Notes: generated by a model from the letters alone, not told the origin. A DNA stretch of 64,000 nucleotides from Isoetes taiwanensis (GCA_021234155.1 JAJEKV010000024.1:14732913-14796912), one strand, 5' to 3'. Positions 24,802 through 36,059 are shown, numbered from the stretch's first letter. Numbers and translations are program-made.

Positions 24802-25111
24802 TGTCATGAACCTACTCGAAAACAAGGAAAATACGTGAAAAATATGCAAGAAATACATCAAGACTGGCAAAGAATTTGATATATGATAAAAAAACAAGAC
24901 TACAATGGGTCGAATGCAAGCAGGAACACGAGAGAAATGCCTAGAAGGCTCAATGCTGAGGTTGAACCAGAATCGTTCGACAAGAAGAAAGTGCCTCTAT
25001 ATATATATAGGCCAACGTATAGGATCTCGCCACTCTAATGGACGAGATCGTGCCAAGTGTTGCACATGCATTCTAAAATATTCTAGAACCTTCTTGAAAC
25101 AACCCTACGCA
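24802..25111 (-). repeat. Gypsy B 3' LTR
   Basis: The first 200 bp align to 29959-30153, and the last 100 bp align to 31641-31769. The block GTGCCTCTATATATATATAG is followed by text on the pattern of GGATCTCGCC..CCAATGGACAAGAT. It starts TG and ends CA. Confidence 0.85.
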
Positions 25112-25129
25112 AGAAAAAGACATGGGTGA

Positions 25130-25215
25130 ATGTCTTCAACAAGTATTGATAGCGCACTTGGCAAAGGTGCGTGACTCACAACTAGAAGGTTGCGAGTTTA
25201 AATCCTGCCTTGTGC
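25130..25215 (+). repeat. tRNA-like (SINE-like) segment
   Basis: GATAGCGCACTTGGCAAAGG resembles an RNA polymerase III A box, and GGTTGCGAGTTTAAATCC resembles a B box with an extra base, about 35 nt downstream. The spacing is right for a tRNA-derived SINE head. No cloverleaf acceptor stem forms. It lies between the gypsy B LTR and its integrase end. Confidence 0.4.
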
Positions 25216-25224
25216 AACTATCCT

Positions 25225-25388
25225 TTTGCACCCGTATGAGGATCACCTTTTGTATATATGAGTATGATACTCGTATGATACCTGTATGGTCGTCACACCA
25301 TCCCTCTCCTATGAGGGCGACCATCTTTTGTATATGTGAGTATAATTATCGTCTGATACCCATATGGTCGTCACACCATCCCCCTCCT
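25225..25388. repeat. About 85-bp tandem duplication
   Basis: Two diverged copies each contain CTTTTGTATATATGAGTAT or CTTTTGTATATGTGAGTAT, then ATGGTCGTCACACCATCCC. It is a non-coding spacer within gypsy B. Confidence 0.8.
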
Positions 25389-25449
25389 ACAACAATGACA
25401 ATTCCTCGAAGCTGGAGCTGGAGCCAGAGTACTCAAACTTGGCTATCTA

Positions 25450-26720
25450 GGTAGCGTTGGTGAAACTCCGCAATTTTCCAGGAGCATTAGTCAGATTCTC
25501 GGCAGGTGAGTAACCTTCCCAATCGACAAAGTAATACAACCACCAACAAAGAAACTTGGAGTCCAAAATCTCTCGAACCTCAAACTCTTCATGATCATCA
25601 ATTTCCACGGGTGATGGCGGTGGAGGAACGCAACCCGGGAAAGATTACCCATGTAGGACTCCAATAGAGTGGAGACAAATAGTTGGAGGGAGCTCGAACT
25701 GGAACCGTGATCTGGTAAGGACCAAGGTGGCGATAGTCAAGCTAGTTGTAGGGACATGAGGTAGGGAGGTCCCTACAAAGAAGCTAGACAAGGTCATCAA
25801 CATGAAATGTAGGAGCTTTGTGCAGATGTAAATTGGCATAATGTTGATAGCATTCCTATGCCCGGAGCCTCAGAGAAGATGACGCTGAAGATCTGATTGA
25901 AAAGGCTCGAGTTTCTCAAGTCGAGACTCGACGCTAGGACTGACAGAGTCACCATCAATAACACTAAGAGACCAACGAAGATGCTGACCAAAGTTCAAAA
26001 AGAATGGAGTCTGGCCAATAGAAGCATGTACTGAGTTATTATAGACGAACTCATCTAATGGAAGATAATCGACCCAATCATCCTGCTCATAACTGATAAA
26101 GCACCTCAAACATTGCTCCAGAGTCTGATTAGTGCATTCTGCTTGCCCATTACTTTCTGGATGATGATCGGATATCAGTGAGCGATCAATATACACCAAA
26201 AGCCGATTCCAGGGAATGAAATGAGCAACAACCATGATGGCATTGTAACCCCGAGAGAGTGACAGCTCTAGAATAAAAGTCTACAGAAATACTCTTTCAA
26301 GGTCCATCTGGGACTGGAAGTGGTTGAAGAAGACCATGCAGAAGATGTATTAGAACCTTTGCTCGACAGTAGATATCACAGGATCGTATAAAAACTTTGA
26401 CAGAGCGACGAAACCCAGGCCACTAATACTCTCGACTAATAAGTTCAAGAGTCTTGGCTACTCCAAAGTGTTCGGCCATAAGTGAGCCATGGCAAGCCTG
26501 GAGAACTCGAAGCCTACAAGCACCATCTGGTACATACAGAAGCCCATCACGGAACAAGAGTCCATCTCGAATCTCAAGACGATCATAGTCCGATCACATT
26601 TGCCAAGAAGATGATACAGTGCCAAGATGTGAGAATACATCTTGAGCCAATGGATCGAAAGGTAGAGATGCCCGAATAGATTCCAACAAGGCTCTATCAT
26701 GAGGCCTCTCAAAAAAAGTG
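25450..26720 (-). pseudogene. Gypsy B integrase and chromodomain
   Basis: Reading on minus from 26700, the integrase core gives SDHHPESNGQAECTNQTLEQ with the catalytic-Glu region, then DWVDYLPLDEFVYNNSVHAS and GQTPFFLNFGQ. At about 25590-25450 a broken frame encodes EFEVREILDSKFLCWWLYYF and VDWEGYSPAENL, which is a chromodomain: the aromatic cage positions are partly kept and the WEGY block is clear. Chromodomains steer such elements to chromatin marked by histone methylation. Several stops and shifts show it is dead. Confidence 0.85.
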
Positions 26721-26899
26721 ATGGCCATAAGCTGGAATCGAGCAGGCCCTAGAATAACCTGTGATTGCTGATCAAATGCAGGATCACCTGGCTTAGGCTC
26801 AAGGTAGGAGCGTCGAGACAAGGCATCAGGCTTCCCTTGAGAGATCTAGGACGGTACTTGATCATGAAATCAATGGGAGATAATAGTTGAGTATGCCAC

Positions 26900-28010
26900 A
26901 AGACCTGGCATCAGTTGAGCACTCGAGCAGACCGAAAATACTTCAAATTTTGATGATCTATATAGACTATGACCTTATGAGGAGATCCTCTCCAGAAACG
27001 TCTCCACTCCTCGAAAGAATCAACTATCGCCAAGAACTCCTTGTCATAAATTGGATAGTTGATTTTGGCAGCCTGAAACTTTTGCAAGCTCGTGGTCGTC
27101 CCCCTCCTGTGACAGGATACCTCCAAGAGCAAAATCAGAAGCATGTGCTTCGACAACATATGGGCATGAAGGATCTGCATGGGCAAGAGCTTATGCCGTG
27201 ATAAAAGGATGCTTCAGGGTAACGTGAGGCGTGTCAAAGAAAGGGCAATCTCCAAATCATCCTGAACGAAATGCCGATAAAAATTGGCAAACCTAAGAAA
27301 ACACTGAACATCTTGAATGGATGAAGATGTTTGCCACAACCATAGAGACTCCATATGATGTGATATGATAGCCAAGGAACTCCACAGTATTCTGCTCAAC
27401 TGATACTTTTCAAGTTTGACATATAATCCATGCTCAGGAAGCTTCTGAAGTACCTGTTAAATATACCTCTCATGTTCTTCGAGAGTTTTAGAATAAATAA
27501 GAATATCATCCAAATAGATGATAACAAAAATGTTCAAGAACTCCCAAAAGACATTATTGGCCATATGCTATGCTAGCATATTGTTGGAGTATTGGTAAGC
27601 CCAAAGGGCATAACCGTGTATCCAAAATGGCCATATTGAGTACAAAATGCTGTCTTCCAATCATCATCCTTTCGGATCCGAATGAGATTGTAGGCACCTC
27701 AAAGATCAATCTTCAAAAAATAGCGCGCACCTTGGAGCTGCTCTAACGACTCTGGAATTAGCGAAAGTGGATAGTGATTCAGCACTATGGTCTTGTTGAG
27801 GCCACGATAATCAATTACGTGGTGCAAAGGAATCGTTCTTCTTTTTTACAAAGAATATAGGTGCTCTAGCAAAGGACTAATAATGTCGAACGAAGCCCAT
27901 AACTAGATTTTCTTCAATATACTCCCGTAAAACCTTCAACTCTGCGGAAAAGAGATCATATATGGGTCCATATAGTGGCATCGTCTCGGACTGCAAATCA
28001 ATAGGACAAT
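26900..28010 (-). pseudogene. Gypsy B reverse transcriptase and RNase H
   Basis: At about 27700-27640 the minus strand shows [20 protein letters not shown] (RT motif A) and [20 protein letters not shown] (motif B), both with frame breaks nearby. The YxDD region near 27530 survives as a degraded reading (IWMIFLFI in the available frame). RNase H follows at 27186-26911 with YPIYDKEFLAIVDSFEEWRR and VIVYIDHQNLKYF. The order matches gypsy pol. Confidence 0.85.
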
Positions 28011-28634
28011 CTTATTGACAGTGCTCTAGGAGTTTGCTGGCCTTGACTTTGTTGAAAGCATTAGAAAAGTCACCATATTTATCTGGGAACATTGGAGGAG
28101 ACTTTATTGGCGTAGAGCTAATTGATGGATAAACTTGGATTGCAAATACTAAGTTTGAATCTTATCTTCTAGATTTAATAAACTCGTGAAGAGAGATAGA
28201 TCTTCGAGATACGAAACTGAGGACGTAGAGAAAGGTTCACCGAAACTGGGGCTCGATAGGAGCAGGATCACGAATAGGAATAGGAATAGGAACAGGAACA
28301 GGAACAAGAACAGGAACAGGAACTAGAGTAGGGGTAGAAGCTGGGATATCGTCTAGAACATGAACTGAGACAGTGACAGGAACTGGATCATGACACGGAA
28401 CAGAAACAGGAACTGGAGCATGAATAAGAGTAGAATCAGGAGCCCACGATACTTTATGTGCTGGAGGCGATGGAACCGTGGAGGCTAAAACTGCAGATGG
28501 ATCAGGACTGGGGCAAGAGCCAGCAAATCGAAACAATCTAGAGTGCTAAATCAATTTGTGGATTATGCAACTCGAGCCAAAGAAGACCCAGGACTACTGA
28601 TGCATGCGGGCTAGAGATGATTTTGAAGGAAATG

Positions 28635-29811
28635 CTATAAAACGCTCCCCTCGAATAGAACCCGAAGAGGTGCGGTGCATTCCATGACTGCGCCCGAGGA
28701 GATCTCACGTCCATCAATCACACTGACAGAGCTGGGGTGCTTAACTCTGCTTCTAGGGATGGCGGGCTTAGAGGCAAAGGCACGATCCATGAAGCAAGCA
28801 TTTGCACCACTATCAAATTGTGCCAATGCTTCCAATGTCTCGCCCTCTGACTCTAATGATATAGAGATGAAAAACTTCTTACTGACCTTGTCAGAGGTAA
28901 TAAACTCTTCACTATATATGAGGGGAGTCTGAGGGATGGCGACCAATCATCAAGAGACTCTAACTACTCGGACTGGCCCCTGGAGTTTTTCGACTGATTT
29001 GGGCGCTTGACAGGACATTCACGAGCGATATGGCCAACCCCACCATAATAGAGGCAGAAGTTAGCCTCTCTTTGGTGCCATTTCTTGGTTGCAGATAAGG
29101 GCCCTCGAGCCACACGATCAATCTACACAGGTACCGGTCCATCTGATTTAGAGAGCATGGATGGTGCAGAAGCTACTTTGACTACTGGAGCTTTGCAGAA
29201 TTAGGAAAACATATTGATTCTCTCTTTCTTGCCTACGCTCAAAAAGACGGTTATCACAACAAACCGCAAACTTGATAGCTTCATCTAGAGTTCTGGGATC
29301 CTTCATGGACAGCAACATATCCTTTATATAGTCGTGGAGCCCTCTTCGAAAACAATCTCGAAGGGCCACATCATTGCAGGCCATAGTTATAGCAATCTCT
29401 CGAAACTCATAGGTGTAAACTAAAGACGGATGAGAACCTTACCTGAGGTTACCAAGTTTGGTAACTATTGTGTGCTGTCGATCGGTGTCTCCAAAACATG
29501 CCTCAAGTTCAGCAGCGAACACGGCAATATTTTGCAACTTGAGAAATCTTCCTCTCCAGCAAGGAGGCAAATCAACTCAAAATTGGCCTAGAAAGTAAGG
29601 AGCCAACTAGCGCAGCTTGTTCACGATTCGTGGGATACCTGTGAGGGTGGAGCCGAATAACGAGCCGAATTTGGTTCAAGAAACCCTGAAGCTTGGATCT
29701 AGTACCATTAAATTTCTCCGCAAAACTAATATTAGGCTCTAATGGCCTCCTCCCAGAGCTAGAGGCTAATTCATAAGATGCAACCCATTCTCTTAGCTCT
29801 TTGTTATCCAA
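28635..29811 (-). pseudogene. Gypsy B gag, zinc knuckle and protease
   Basis: Gag pieces occupy 29811-29148 (GTRSKLQGFLNQIRLVIRLH; CFRRGLHDYIKDMLLSMKDP). A zinc-knuckle remnant near 29060 reads CLYYGGVGHIARECP, with the second Cys replaced by Tyr. The aspartic protease follows at 28946-28635 with LAQFDSGANACFMDRAFA. Downstream, 28536-28237 encodes a Pro-Val repeat (VPVLVPVPVPIPIPI) from a GGAACA/GGAATA tandem repeat, a likely linker. Stops separate the parts. Confidence 0.85.
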
Positions 29812-30153
29812 CTACAATTGCTGACATACTGAATAAACTATTAGACTTGTTGTAGTAAGGTTGAAACCTCCTCCATAGAGATGAAATTCTAAATATGAGC
29901 AAGAAAATGCTTAGGATTAGAGCAGACAAGAATCAGTAAGAGATTCTCGTTGAAACTGTCATGAACTTACTCGAAAACAAGGAAAATACGTGGAAAATAT
30001 AGAAGAAACATGCAAGAATTACACCAAGATCGACGAAGAATTTGATATATAATGAAGAATGGAGAATACAATGGCCTGAAAGCAAGCAGGAACACGAGAG
30101 AGATGCCTAGAAGGCCCAAGGCTGGTGTTGAACTGGAATGGTTCGACAAGAAG

Positions 30154-31640
30154 ATAAAGATAAAGATAAATATTTTAACATCACGCCAACTAGGCAGCGT
30201 CCTAAGACATGTGACGGCAGAACAGGGGACCGAAGTCCAAAATAGAGCAAAAAAGGGGGCTGGGCCCCAACACAGAACAAAAGAGGGCAAGATCCATCAC
30301 TACACAATATACATACTATGGGCAAACGCCCAAAGCAAATCAAGGCTGTTCACGCCGAGAAACTAAGAATATCCCAACCAAGGATTGCAGGCCACTGGTC
30401 AAGAACAATTGCCAAGTCTCCCCGATATACCGCCCATTTCTTCTGGAGCCTGGCCTCGCGAACTTTGCAAAGCTCGTCTCGTCGCCAGTGGAGATAGATC
30501 CTCTTGAACCGAAAAGTGCGTTCCCTTGAGGTGACTGCCATGCTGCAAAACGTAATACCTATCTTGTGGTGCCGAGAAATGGACCAATAGATGGCGAGGT
30601 CGATCTGGCCGATGGGCACCCACTCTCTGCGCTGTAAAGGCACCTGGACTCATAATGTGCATGGTGTCAGTAAAGAAGTGAGCCGCTACATCCATATCCG
30701 ACCCCGAAGACGTTTCTGGAACTCCCACGAGGCGTAGGTTCAGGTGACGATCCTGCTCAGGCTGATGTGCGTTAGCTGTGTCACCTGATGCAGGCCCTTG
30801 CATATGGTCTTGAGCTACCTTAGGTAGGGGGGCATCCCTATCCACACCTGAATGCTGCTCCACTGCCGCCTCAGTCTGGACCATCTCATCTGCGCGCAAT
30901 ATGTGTGGAGTGTTCGCCGGTGCTGGAATATCAGATAGGATTGATTGCCTGAACAAGATTTTGAACATTCGCAATACCTGAATCCAACTGTCCAAAGGCA
31001 GTACCACGGATGTATCTGTTACAGTGAGCTGGGAGGTGATATCCTCAAGTTGGGTTGTTAAGGCCTCTGGGCTTGGGGAGTTCGAGTTCTCAGGCAGTGG
31101 TGGAGGGGGGTTCGAAGGGGGTTGTACTGCTGGAAAGGCATTTACTGGGTTGAAAACAGGGTTAATATGCGTGACCGGATTCGGTGAGTGTGCTAGTAGA
31201 ATTGGCAGGGAGGTCTTTGCCTTTCTGGCCATGTCTTTCGCTTTCTTAGCCATAGGAATCCGAAAGGAGCAATAGAGGATAATAGATCAAGGTAGACTCA
31301 AAAGCACACTAGATACTAGGCAGAGGGAGAAGCAGACTAGTTGGGCAAGTCATAAGTCTGCGACAACCAAAACAAATCCAGCTAAAGTCTTATATGCAAT
31401 CGAGCCGAGAAATAAATAATCTGAAAAATCAACCTTCTGCTGCAGGCGAAGGAGGACAGAGCCAAGGCAAAGGAGGCAGAGCAAAGGCAAAGGGCCGGGC
31501 TGTACTTTACCTGGTAAAGAGGCCGTTGATGAAGGCGAGGCTGCTGGGCTGAGAACAAAGCTCTGGAGCTGGCGGGCTAGAAACAAAGATACTGGAGCTG
31601 CAAAAATATGGGAGCTGCCAAGAAACAAAGATACTGGAGG
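30154..31640 (-). mobile_element. ORF1-only LINE insert in the gypsy B LTR
   Basis: The insert splits the LTR cleanly. It has a 5' region, one ORF (31253-30399), a 3' UTR and a tail of (ATAAAG)n repeats (30154-30170). No reverse transcriptase is present, and the ORF is followed directly by a LINE-type 3' UTR (GGGGCCCAGCCCCC text near 30270). This is the build of a half-LINE that depends on a full LINE. Confidence 0.75.
30399..31253 (-). CDS. LINE ORF1-like RNA-binding protein
   Basis: An intact 284-aa frame starts MAKKAKDMARKAKTSLPILL. The first half is Pro/Ser-rich. The second half has the pattern of plant LINE ORF1 proteins: LNLRLVGVPETSSGSDMDVA, then RVGAHRPDRPRHLLVHFSAP, QDRYYVLQHGSHLKGTHF and SVQEDLSPLATRR. 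ORF1 proteins bind element RNA and act as chaperones in the RNP. The lack of stops in 284 codons, in a window where most frames are broken, suggests recent insertion or a chance survivor. It is read only if the nested insert is transcribed. Confidence 0.75.
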   Translation of the reverse strand: MAKKAKDMARKAKTSLPILLAHSPNPVTHINPVFNPVNAFPAVQPPSNPPPPLPENSNSPSPEALTTQLEDITSQLTVTDTSVVLPLDSWIQVLRMFKILFRQSILSDIPAPANTPHILRADEMVQTEAAVEQHSGVDRDAPLPKVAQDHMQGPASGDTANAHQPEQDRHLNLRLVGVPETSSGSDMDVAAHFFTDTMHIMSPGAFTAQRVGAHRPDRPRHLLVHFSAPQDRYYVLQHGSHLKGTHFSVQEDLSPLATRRALQSSRGQAPEEMGGISGRLGNCS

Positions 31641-31799
31641 AGGTGCCTCTGTATATATCTAGGTCAACGGATTGGATCCCGCCGCTCCAATGGACAAGAT
31701 TGTGCCAAGTGTCATGCATGCATGTAGATTCTAAAATATTCTACAACCTTCTGGAAATAGCCCTGTACATAAAGAAGTTACTATCAACAATATTTACTC

Positions 31800-32364
31800 T
31801 CTAGCATTTTTCCTCAAGGAGATACCATACTGTCCCCTTGGAAAATTCACACACGCGGCAACAATTTCTTCATGAAGCCCATGACTATACCATGGGTGCA
31901 AGACATCTGTATAAAAGAGGTAAGAGCATGGTTTTACGCCAATGTGTTCTACCCCATGAAATTTCGGACATAGTTCCTCAAGCCCATGAAAGCCTTGGAT
32001 GTGGTCATTTCACTGGTGATTTCATGGCTCATAAGATCCATTGGGTAGGATATTCCTATCCCATACTATTCAAAAATGTTCATGCTCACACTGCTCTTGT
32101 GATGCTTGCCAATGGTTGGACCGACCCATGGCCCACGATGCTCTTCCATTAACACCCATTGCCATGCCACTTCCCTTCAGTAAATGGAGCATGGACTTTG
32201 TAGGTTCCATTGACCCTCCTGCTTGGAATACACGTGCCTAATTTAAACTTGTTCTCACATACTATGTAGCCAAGTGGGCTAAAGCCTGTGCTCTGTATGG
32301 TAACATGATGGCTAACACGATGCCTGTGCTTTTTATGCACACCATCACACGTTTTTGGCCCCAT
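31800..32364 (+). pseudogene. Gypsy A integrase, N-terminal part
   Basis: Plus-strand frames give CVLPHEISDIVPQAHESLGC, then GHFTGDFMAHKIHWVGYSYP (the H2C2 zinc-binding region), CDACQWLDRPM, and the core start LPFSKWSMDFVGSIDPP (first catalytic Asp). Frames shift between blocks. It is cut by the LINE at 32375. It resumes at about 35245. Confidence 0.85.
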
Positions 32365-32374
32365 AAAATTTGTT

Positions 32375-35234
32375 TTTTTTTGAAGAATATAAGAATATAT
32401 TAAACCACTAGAATGCGATCAAGTACAATGATAAGTGTGGTGCTAAGAAATGAAGCGCCCATCATGATCCATAATCTGTAGGAATGTCGACCAAATTTCC
32501 CGCTTAACCGTCCCAGACAAGCTTGAGACTTGGTAAGCCTGCCACAACTTATGCCTCAAGATCGGAACCAGCCGAAAAGGGCTAAGCACTGCATTCTGAA
32601 AGACCTTCGCTCTCCGCCTTTTCCAAATCAGCCATAAAAGCCACGCTCTGCATAAATGAAACGCCTGCCGCTTGGCCACTGCCCACCTGCTAGGAAGGAC
32701 TCCCAAGAGAATCTTCTGACTGCATAGTGAAGTCCCAAAGAGGGCTCTCACCCAGGACCAAGCTGCCCCTACCTCTGTGCATAGGACAAAGCAGTGCTCA
32801 ATGGTCTCACGTCGCCTCCCACATAAAGGGCATGTTTCCGCTACCTGAGGCTTGAACCTGTGGACTCGGACATTCACCCTGAGGCTACGGTGCAAGATCT
32901 GCCACAAAAGGGTACGGATTTTAGGAGGAGGCAATGTATTCCACGCCCACTTCCACGTGGCGGGCCACTTACTCCCTGGAAGCTTAAGCGACCACTTATC
33001 CGAAGGCGGCAACGTGTCCTGAAGCGCTAGGAGCCCATAAGCTGATGCTACAAACTGAGATGCATCAAGTCCACTATGCGACTTCCAAACGCGATTGACT
33101 TGAGAAGACAACTGCAATGGAATAGCATTGGCAATTCTGGCCCAAGTCCGTATGTCCCACCGCCGAAGGCCAAATCTCTCCCTAAAAACCTCCCACGGCG
33201 CCAGATGACCCTCCCAATACCAGTCACGGATGGATGTTACCCCTGCAGCAATCCATCGGCGCTGAATACCTGGGTGTAGGGAAGAGGCCAATGGAGATGC
33301 AGAGTCCAAGGGTACCCAGAGAAAGGGCGATGAGGCTACCATACACCTGCTAGGGTCCAATGAAAAGAGAACCTTGACCACCTTCCAGGCCTCCAGGAGA
33401 CCCTTAAGAAAAGGCGAAGCATGAGGGAATGGCCGCAAATCCTCAAACAGAGCCCACGGCAACTGAGCCGGAATAGCTGGCTTCCTAAACACAATAGAGT
33501 GACGAAGCGACTGTGCCAACAGAGCCAAACCTGGGGATTGTTGCTCCTGCAACAACTGCCAGATGAATTTCGACACCAGAACCTGCGTGTGCAACGACAC
33601 ATCAAGCATACCCAAGCCCCCTGCCTGTCTGGGACGCACACACTTCCACCATGCAACCTTCACTGTAGCCCCCTCCTCATTCCCTCCCCAAACAAAATTG
33701 CGAATGGTGTCATCCAACTCCTTAACTACACTTTCCGGCGCCAGTATGCAAGAGGCTGCGTAAACATGAGTGCTACAGAGCACTGACTTGGCTACCAGAA
33801 TCCTACCAGCCATGGTGAGTTTACTTCCCCTCCACCAATTCAAATGCTGCTTAAGATTCTGTAATGTCTCCGCCCAAATTGCCCTGGCATTAATGTCAAA
33901 CGGTATGCCTAACAGTTTGGTAGCTATGTGTGGCGGTGTTAGAGCCCAGGGAAACTGACTCAACCACGCAAGAGGAGGTTCCTCCAGTACCCACATGGCC
34001 AAGCACTTCGACCAGTTAAGCAAGCATCCCGAAGCTAAAGAAAAGGCATCCAAAATATTCTTGGCTGCCTGGAGATTGGACTCATCTGCATGAAGAAAGA
34101 GGAATGTATCATCTACAAATTGACTGCAAACCTGTTGCGACCCATCATCCATGCGGAGACCTTGCACCACATTGTCAGCAATTGCCACCTGAAAAAGCTG
34201 CGAGAGAGCTTCTGCCACTATAGTGAATAGGAAGGGGGCCAATGGACATCCCTGCCTAATGCCTCGGCCCACAACGAAGATGGAAGAGGTCTCACCCTGA
34301 CACCACACTGTCGCCCTAGCAGACACGTGCAGCTTCATAACCGTTTCCCTGAAAGTAGGCCCGCACCCAAAGGCCTGCATCATATCTGCCAAGAACTGCC
34401 AGCTGACACTGTCATAAGCCTTGGCAAAATCCAGCTTAAGAAAAACAAGGGGCTGCCTCATCCTACGAGCCCAATGCACTCCCTCAAAAGCAGCAGCCAC
34501 ATTATGAAGAATATTTCGCTGAGGTATAAAACCAGATTGCTCTGCACTAATGGCGTGAACTAGTACTGGCTTAAGCCTCTCAGCCAAAGCCTTAGCAATG
34601 ATTTTATACACTACAGACAACAGAGTAATAGGCCTCCAGTCATTGATGGTTTTAGGATGGTTACACTTGGGAATAAGTGAAATACAACCTGTATTCAGCA
34701 GAGGATGCATCGAGTTATTCCCCAAAAGATCCACATACACCTGCACCACCGAGTCCCCCACCCATTCCCAGTACTTCTGAAAAAATTCCACTGGTATTCC
34801 ATCCAACCCAGGACACTTATTCCGAGCCAACAGGCGGCATGCGTCCCCCAACTCCTGCCCTGTCAACGGCTCCTCTAAGCTCTGTCTTTGAAGGGCTGAG
34901 GTTCTTGGCGATACCTTGGCCAGCACCAACTCTTGAAAAACACTCTGTGAGGGAAGCGGGCTCTCCTTGAAAAATGTTTCATAGTGCGCTGCCACAAAGG
35001 CCTTGATAGCATTTGGTTGCTGCAACAACACTCCTGGGGTGTAACTATGTCCGCCATGGCTGCTGCATACTTCTTCTGGCGGGCTGCTCGGAAAAAGACT
35101 TTAGAGCAAGTGTCAGACTGCTTCAGCCACGTCAAACCCGCTTTGACCCTGGCCTGCGACACCTTGGCCTCTTCCTCAACCTCGATCTGACGAAGCACCT
35201 GCTGCTCACGCAAGCCATCAGAGACCCGCCCTCT
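32375..35234 (-). mobile_element. 5'-truncated LINE with 10-bp target duplication
   Basis: The insert is bounded by AAAATTTGTT at 32365-32374 and again at 35235-35244. On minus it ends with a short A-run, after TTATATTCTTC repeats, directly at the duplication, as expected for target-primed insertion. It lacks ORF1 and endonuclease. The host sequence on the two sides joins as the gypsy A integrase. Confidence 0.95.
32443..35031 (-). CDS. LINE ORF2 reverse transcriptase with C-terminal zinc-binding domain (partial)
   Basis: An 862-aa open frame covers the plant L1-type RT and the C-terminal zf-RVT domain. Landmarks are ISLIPKCNHPKTINDWRPIT (about residue 115-135), FLKLDFAKAYDSVSW (about 200), GIRQGCPLAPFLFTIVAEAL (about 265) and FVDDTFLF (about 300; catalytic Asp pair kept, first two residues FV instead of YA). 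WKWAWNTLPPPKIRTLLWQI and CPLCGRRRETIEHCFVLC (about 750-770) follow. The apurinic endonuclease is missing: 35213-35040 holds only the linker before the RT, in another frame. No internal stop in 862 codons argues for a young insert. The RT core could be active as protein, but the element cannot move alone. Confidence 0.93.
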   Translation of the reverse strand: MLLQQPNAIKAFVAAHYETFFKESPLPSQSVFQELVLAKVSPRTSALQRQSLEEPLTGQELGDACRLLARNKCPGLDGIPVEFFQKYWEWVGDSVVQVYVDLLGNNSMHPLLNTGCISLIPKCNHPKTINDWRPITLLSVVYKIIAKALAERLKPVLVHAISAEQSGFIPQRNILHNVAAAFEGVHWARRMRQPLVFLKLDFAKAYDSVSWQFLADMMQAFGCGPTFRETVMKLHVSARATVWCQGETSSIFVVGRGIRQGCPLAPFLFTIVAEALSQLFQVAIADNVVQGLRMDDGSQQVCSQFVDDTFLFLHADESNLQAAKNILDAFSLASGCLLNWSKCLAMWVLEEPPLAWLSQFPWALTPPHIATKLLGIPFDINARAIWAETLQNLKQHLNWWRGSKLTMAGRILVAKSVLCSTHVYAASCILAPESVVKELDDTIRNFVWGGNEEGATVKVAWWKCVRPRQAGGLGMLDVSLHTQVLVSKFIWQLLQEQQSPGLALLAQSLRHSIVFRKPAIPAQLPWALFEDLRPFPHASPFLKGLLEAWKVVKVLFSLDPSRCMVASSPFLWVPLDSASPLASSLHPGIQRRWIAAGVTSIRDWYWEGHLAPWEVFRERFGLRRWDIRTWARIANAIPLQLSSQVNRVWKSHSGLDASQFVASAYGLLALQDTLPPSDKWSLKLPGSKWPATWKWAWNTLPPPKIRTLLWQILHRSLRVNVRVHRFKPQVAETCPLCGRRRETIEHCFVLCTEVGAAWSWVRALFGTSLCSQKILLGVLPSRWAVAKRQAFHLCRAWLLWLIWKRRRAKVFQNAVLSPFRLVPILRHKLWQAYQVSSLSGTVKREIWSTFLQIMDHDGRFIS

Positions 35235-35244
35235 AAAATTTGTT

Positions 35245-35900
35245 AGTGAACGTGATATTCATTTTGTGAATCACACCATCAAGGAACTGACGGATTATCT
35301 GATATTCAGCATAAAAAAAGCACGCCCTATTACCCTCATAGCAGTGGCCTTGTGGAGAGCACAAACAAGATACTGGTCGTGATATTAAAGATAATATGTG
35401 ATGCCACTAGGAAAGATTGGTATGAAAAATTACCCACTATTTTATGGGCATACAATACGACCTATAAAGTTGCTACATGGCACACTCCTTTTGAATAAAT
35501 TTTATCACCTCTTTGCTTCCAACTTGCAACCATATACAACCCACTAGCTGCTCTTCAGGAACAAGTTTATCAACTAAACTCAATGAGATTCGTCATGATG
35601 CATATCTCTAGGTACTTGCTGGTAACACTCTCTAAAAATCATGGCATGACATCAAAATCAAGAACAAAAGTTTCAACAAGGAGACTTGGTCCTACTTTAT
35701 GATTTTCACTATAAAACACATCAAGAGAAGTTGAAGTTTTAATAGGTTCAAGATTTTAGTTAGGACGCTACAAGATTCTACAAGTGGTTCAACCAAGTGC
35801 TTAGTTAGCAGATTGCACGCTACTACATACCTTAGTTAATAGGTTTCGACTCAAACAGTTTGATACAGATAGCAATCAAGATATACCAGACATTCAAAAG
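35245..35900 (+). pseudogene. Gypsy A integrase, C-terminal part
   Basis: After the LINE the plus strand gives VSERDIHFVNHTIKEL (second catalytic Asp region), then LFYGHTIRPIKLLHGT and SPLCFQLATIYNPLAALQEQ in shifted frames. This is the usual integrase end of gypsy elements. Stops are common. No LTR is recognised after it. Confidence 0.7.
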
Positions 35901-36059
35901 CATAATCTAAATTTGCTATTTCATTATATATCCAACAAAAGGTTTACAAAAAAGGTAAAAGTCTTTTTACACACTGCTATTGCTATACTCCTCTAGCACT
36001 GCCTACTCTGAATCCAATGCAAATGCAGAACCACTCCAGGTAATTAGAATCAGCATTGG

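Larger units (their letters stand above)
24802..31769 (-). mobile_element. Ty3/gypsy chromodomain element (gypsy B)
   Basis: The LTRs are 24802-25111 and 29959-31769, both starting TGTCATGAAC and ending CA. The right one is 310 bp of LTR split by a 1.49-kb LINE. Between them, on minus, lie gag, protease, RT, RNase H, integrase and a chromodomain in the normal order for a chromovirus-type plant retrotransposon. All frames are broken. The LTRs differ at about one base in ten, so the insertion is old. I found no clear 5-bp target duplication (GCACC on the left, TAAAG on the right). Confidence 0.85.
29959..31769 (-). repeat. Gypsy B 5' LTR, split by a LINE
   Basis: LTR sequence runs from 29959 to about 30153, then a LINE insert, then LTR from about 31641 to 31769. 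The two parts together align to 24802-25111. Confidence 0.85.

Noticed and set aside
28237-28536. Pro-Val repeat protein as an independent gene
   Set aside because: It comes from a simple GGAACA/GGAATA repeat located between the protease and RT of gypsy B.
24802-31769. 5-bp target duplication for gypsy B
   Set aside because: The flanks GCACC and TAAAG differ; either the borders are slightly wrong or they have decayed.
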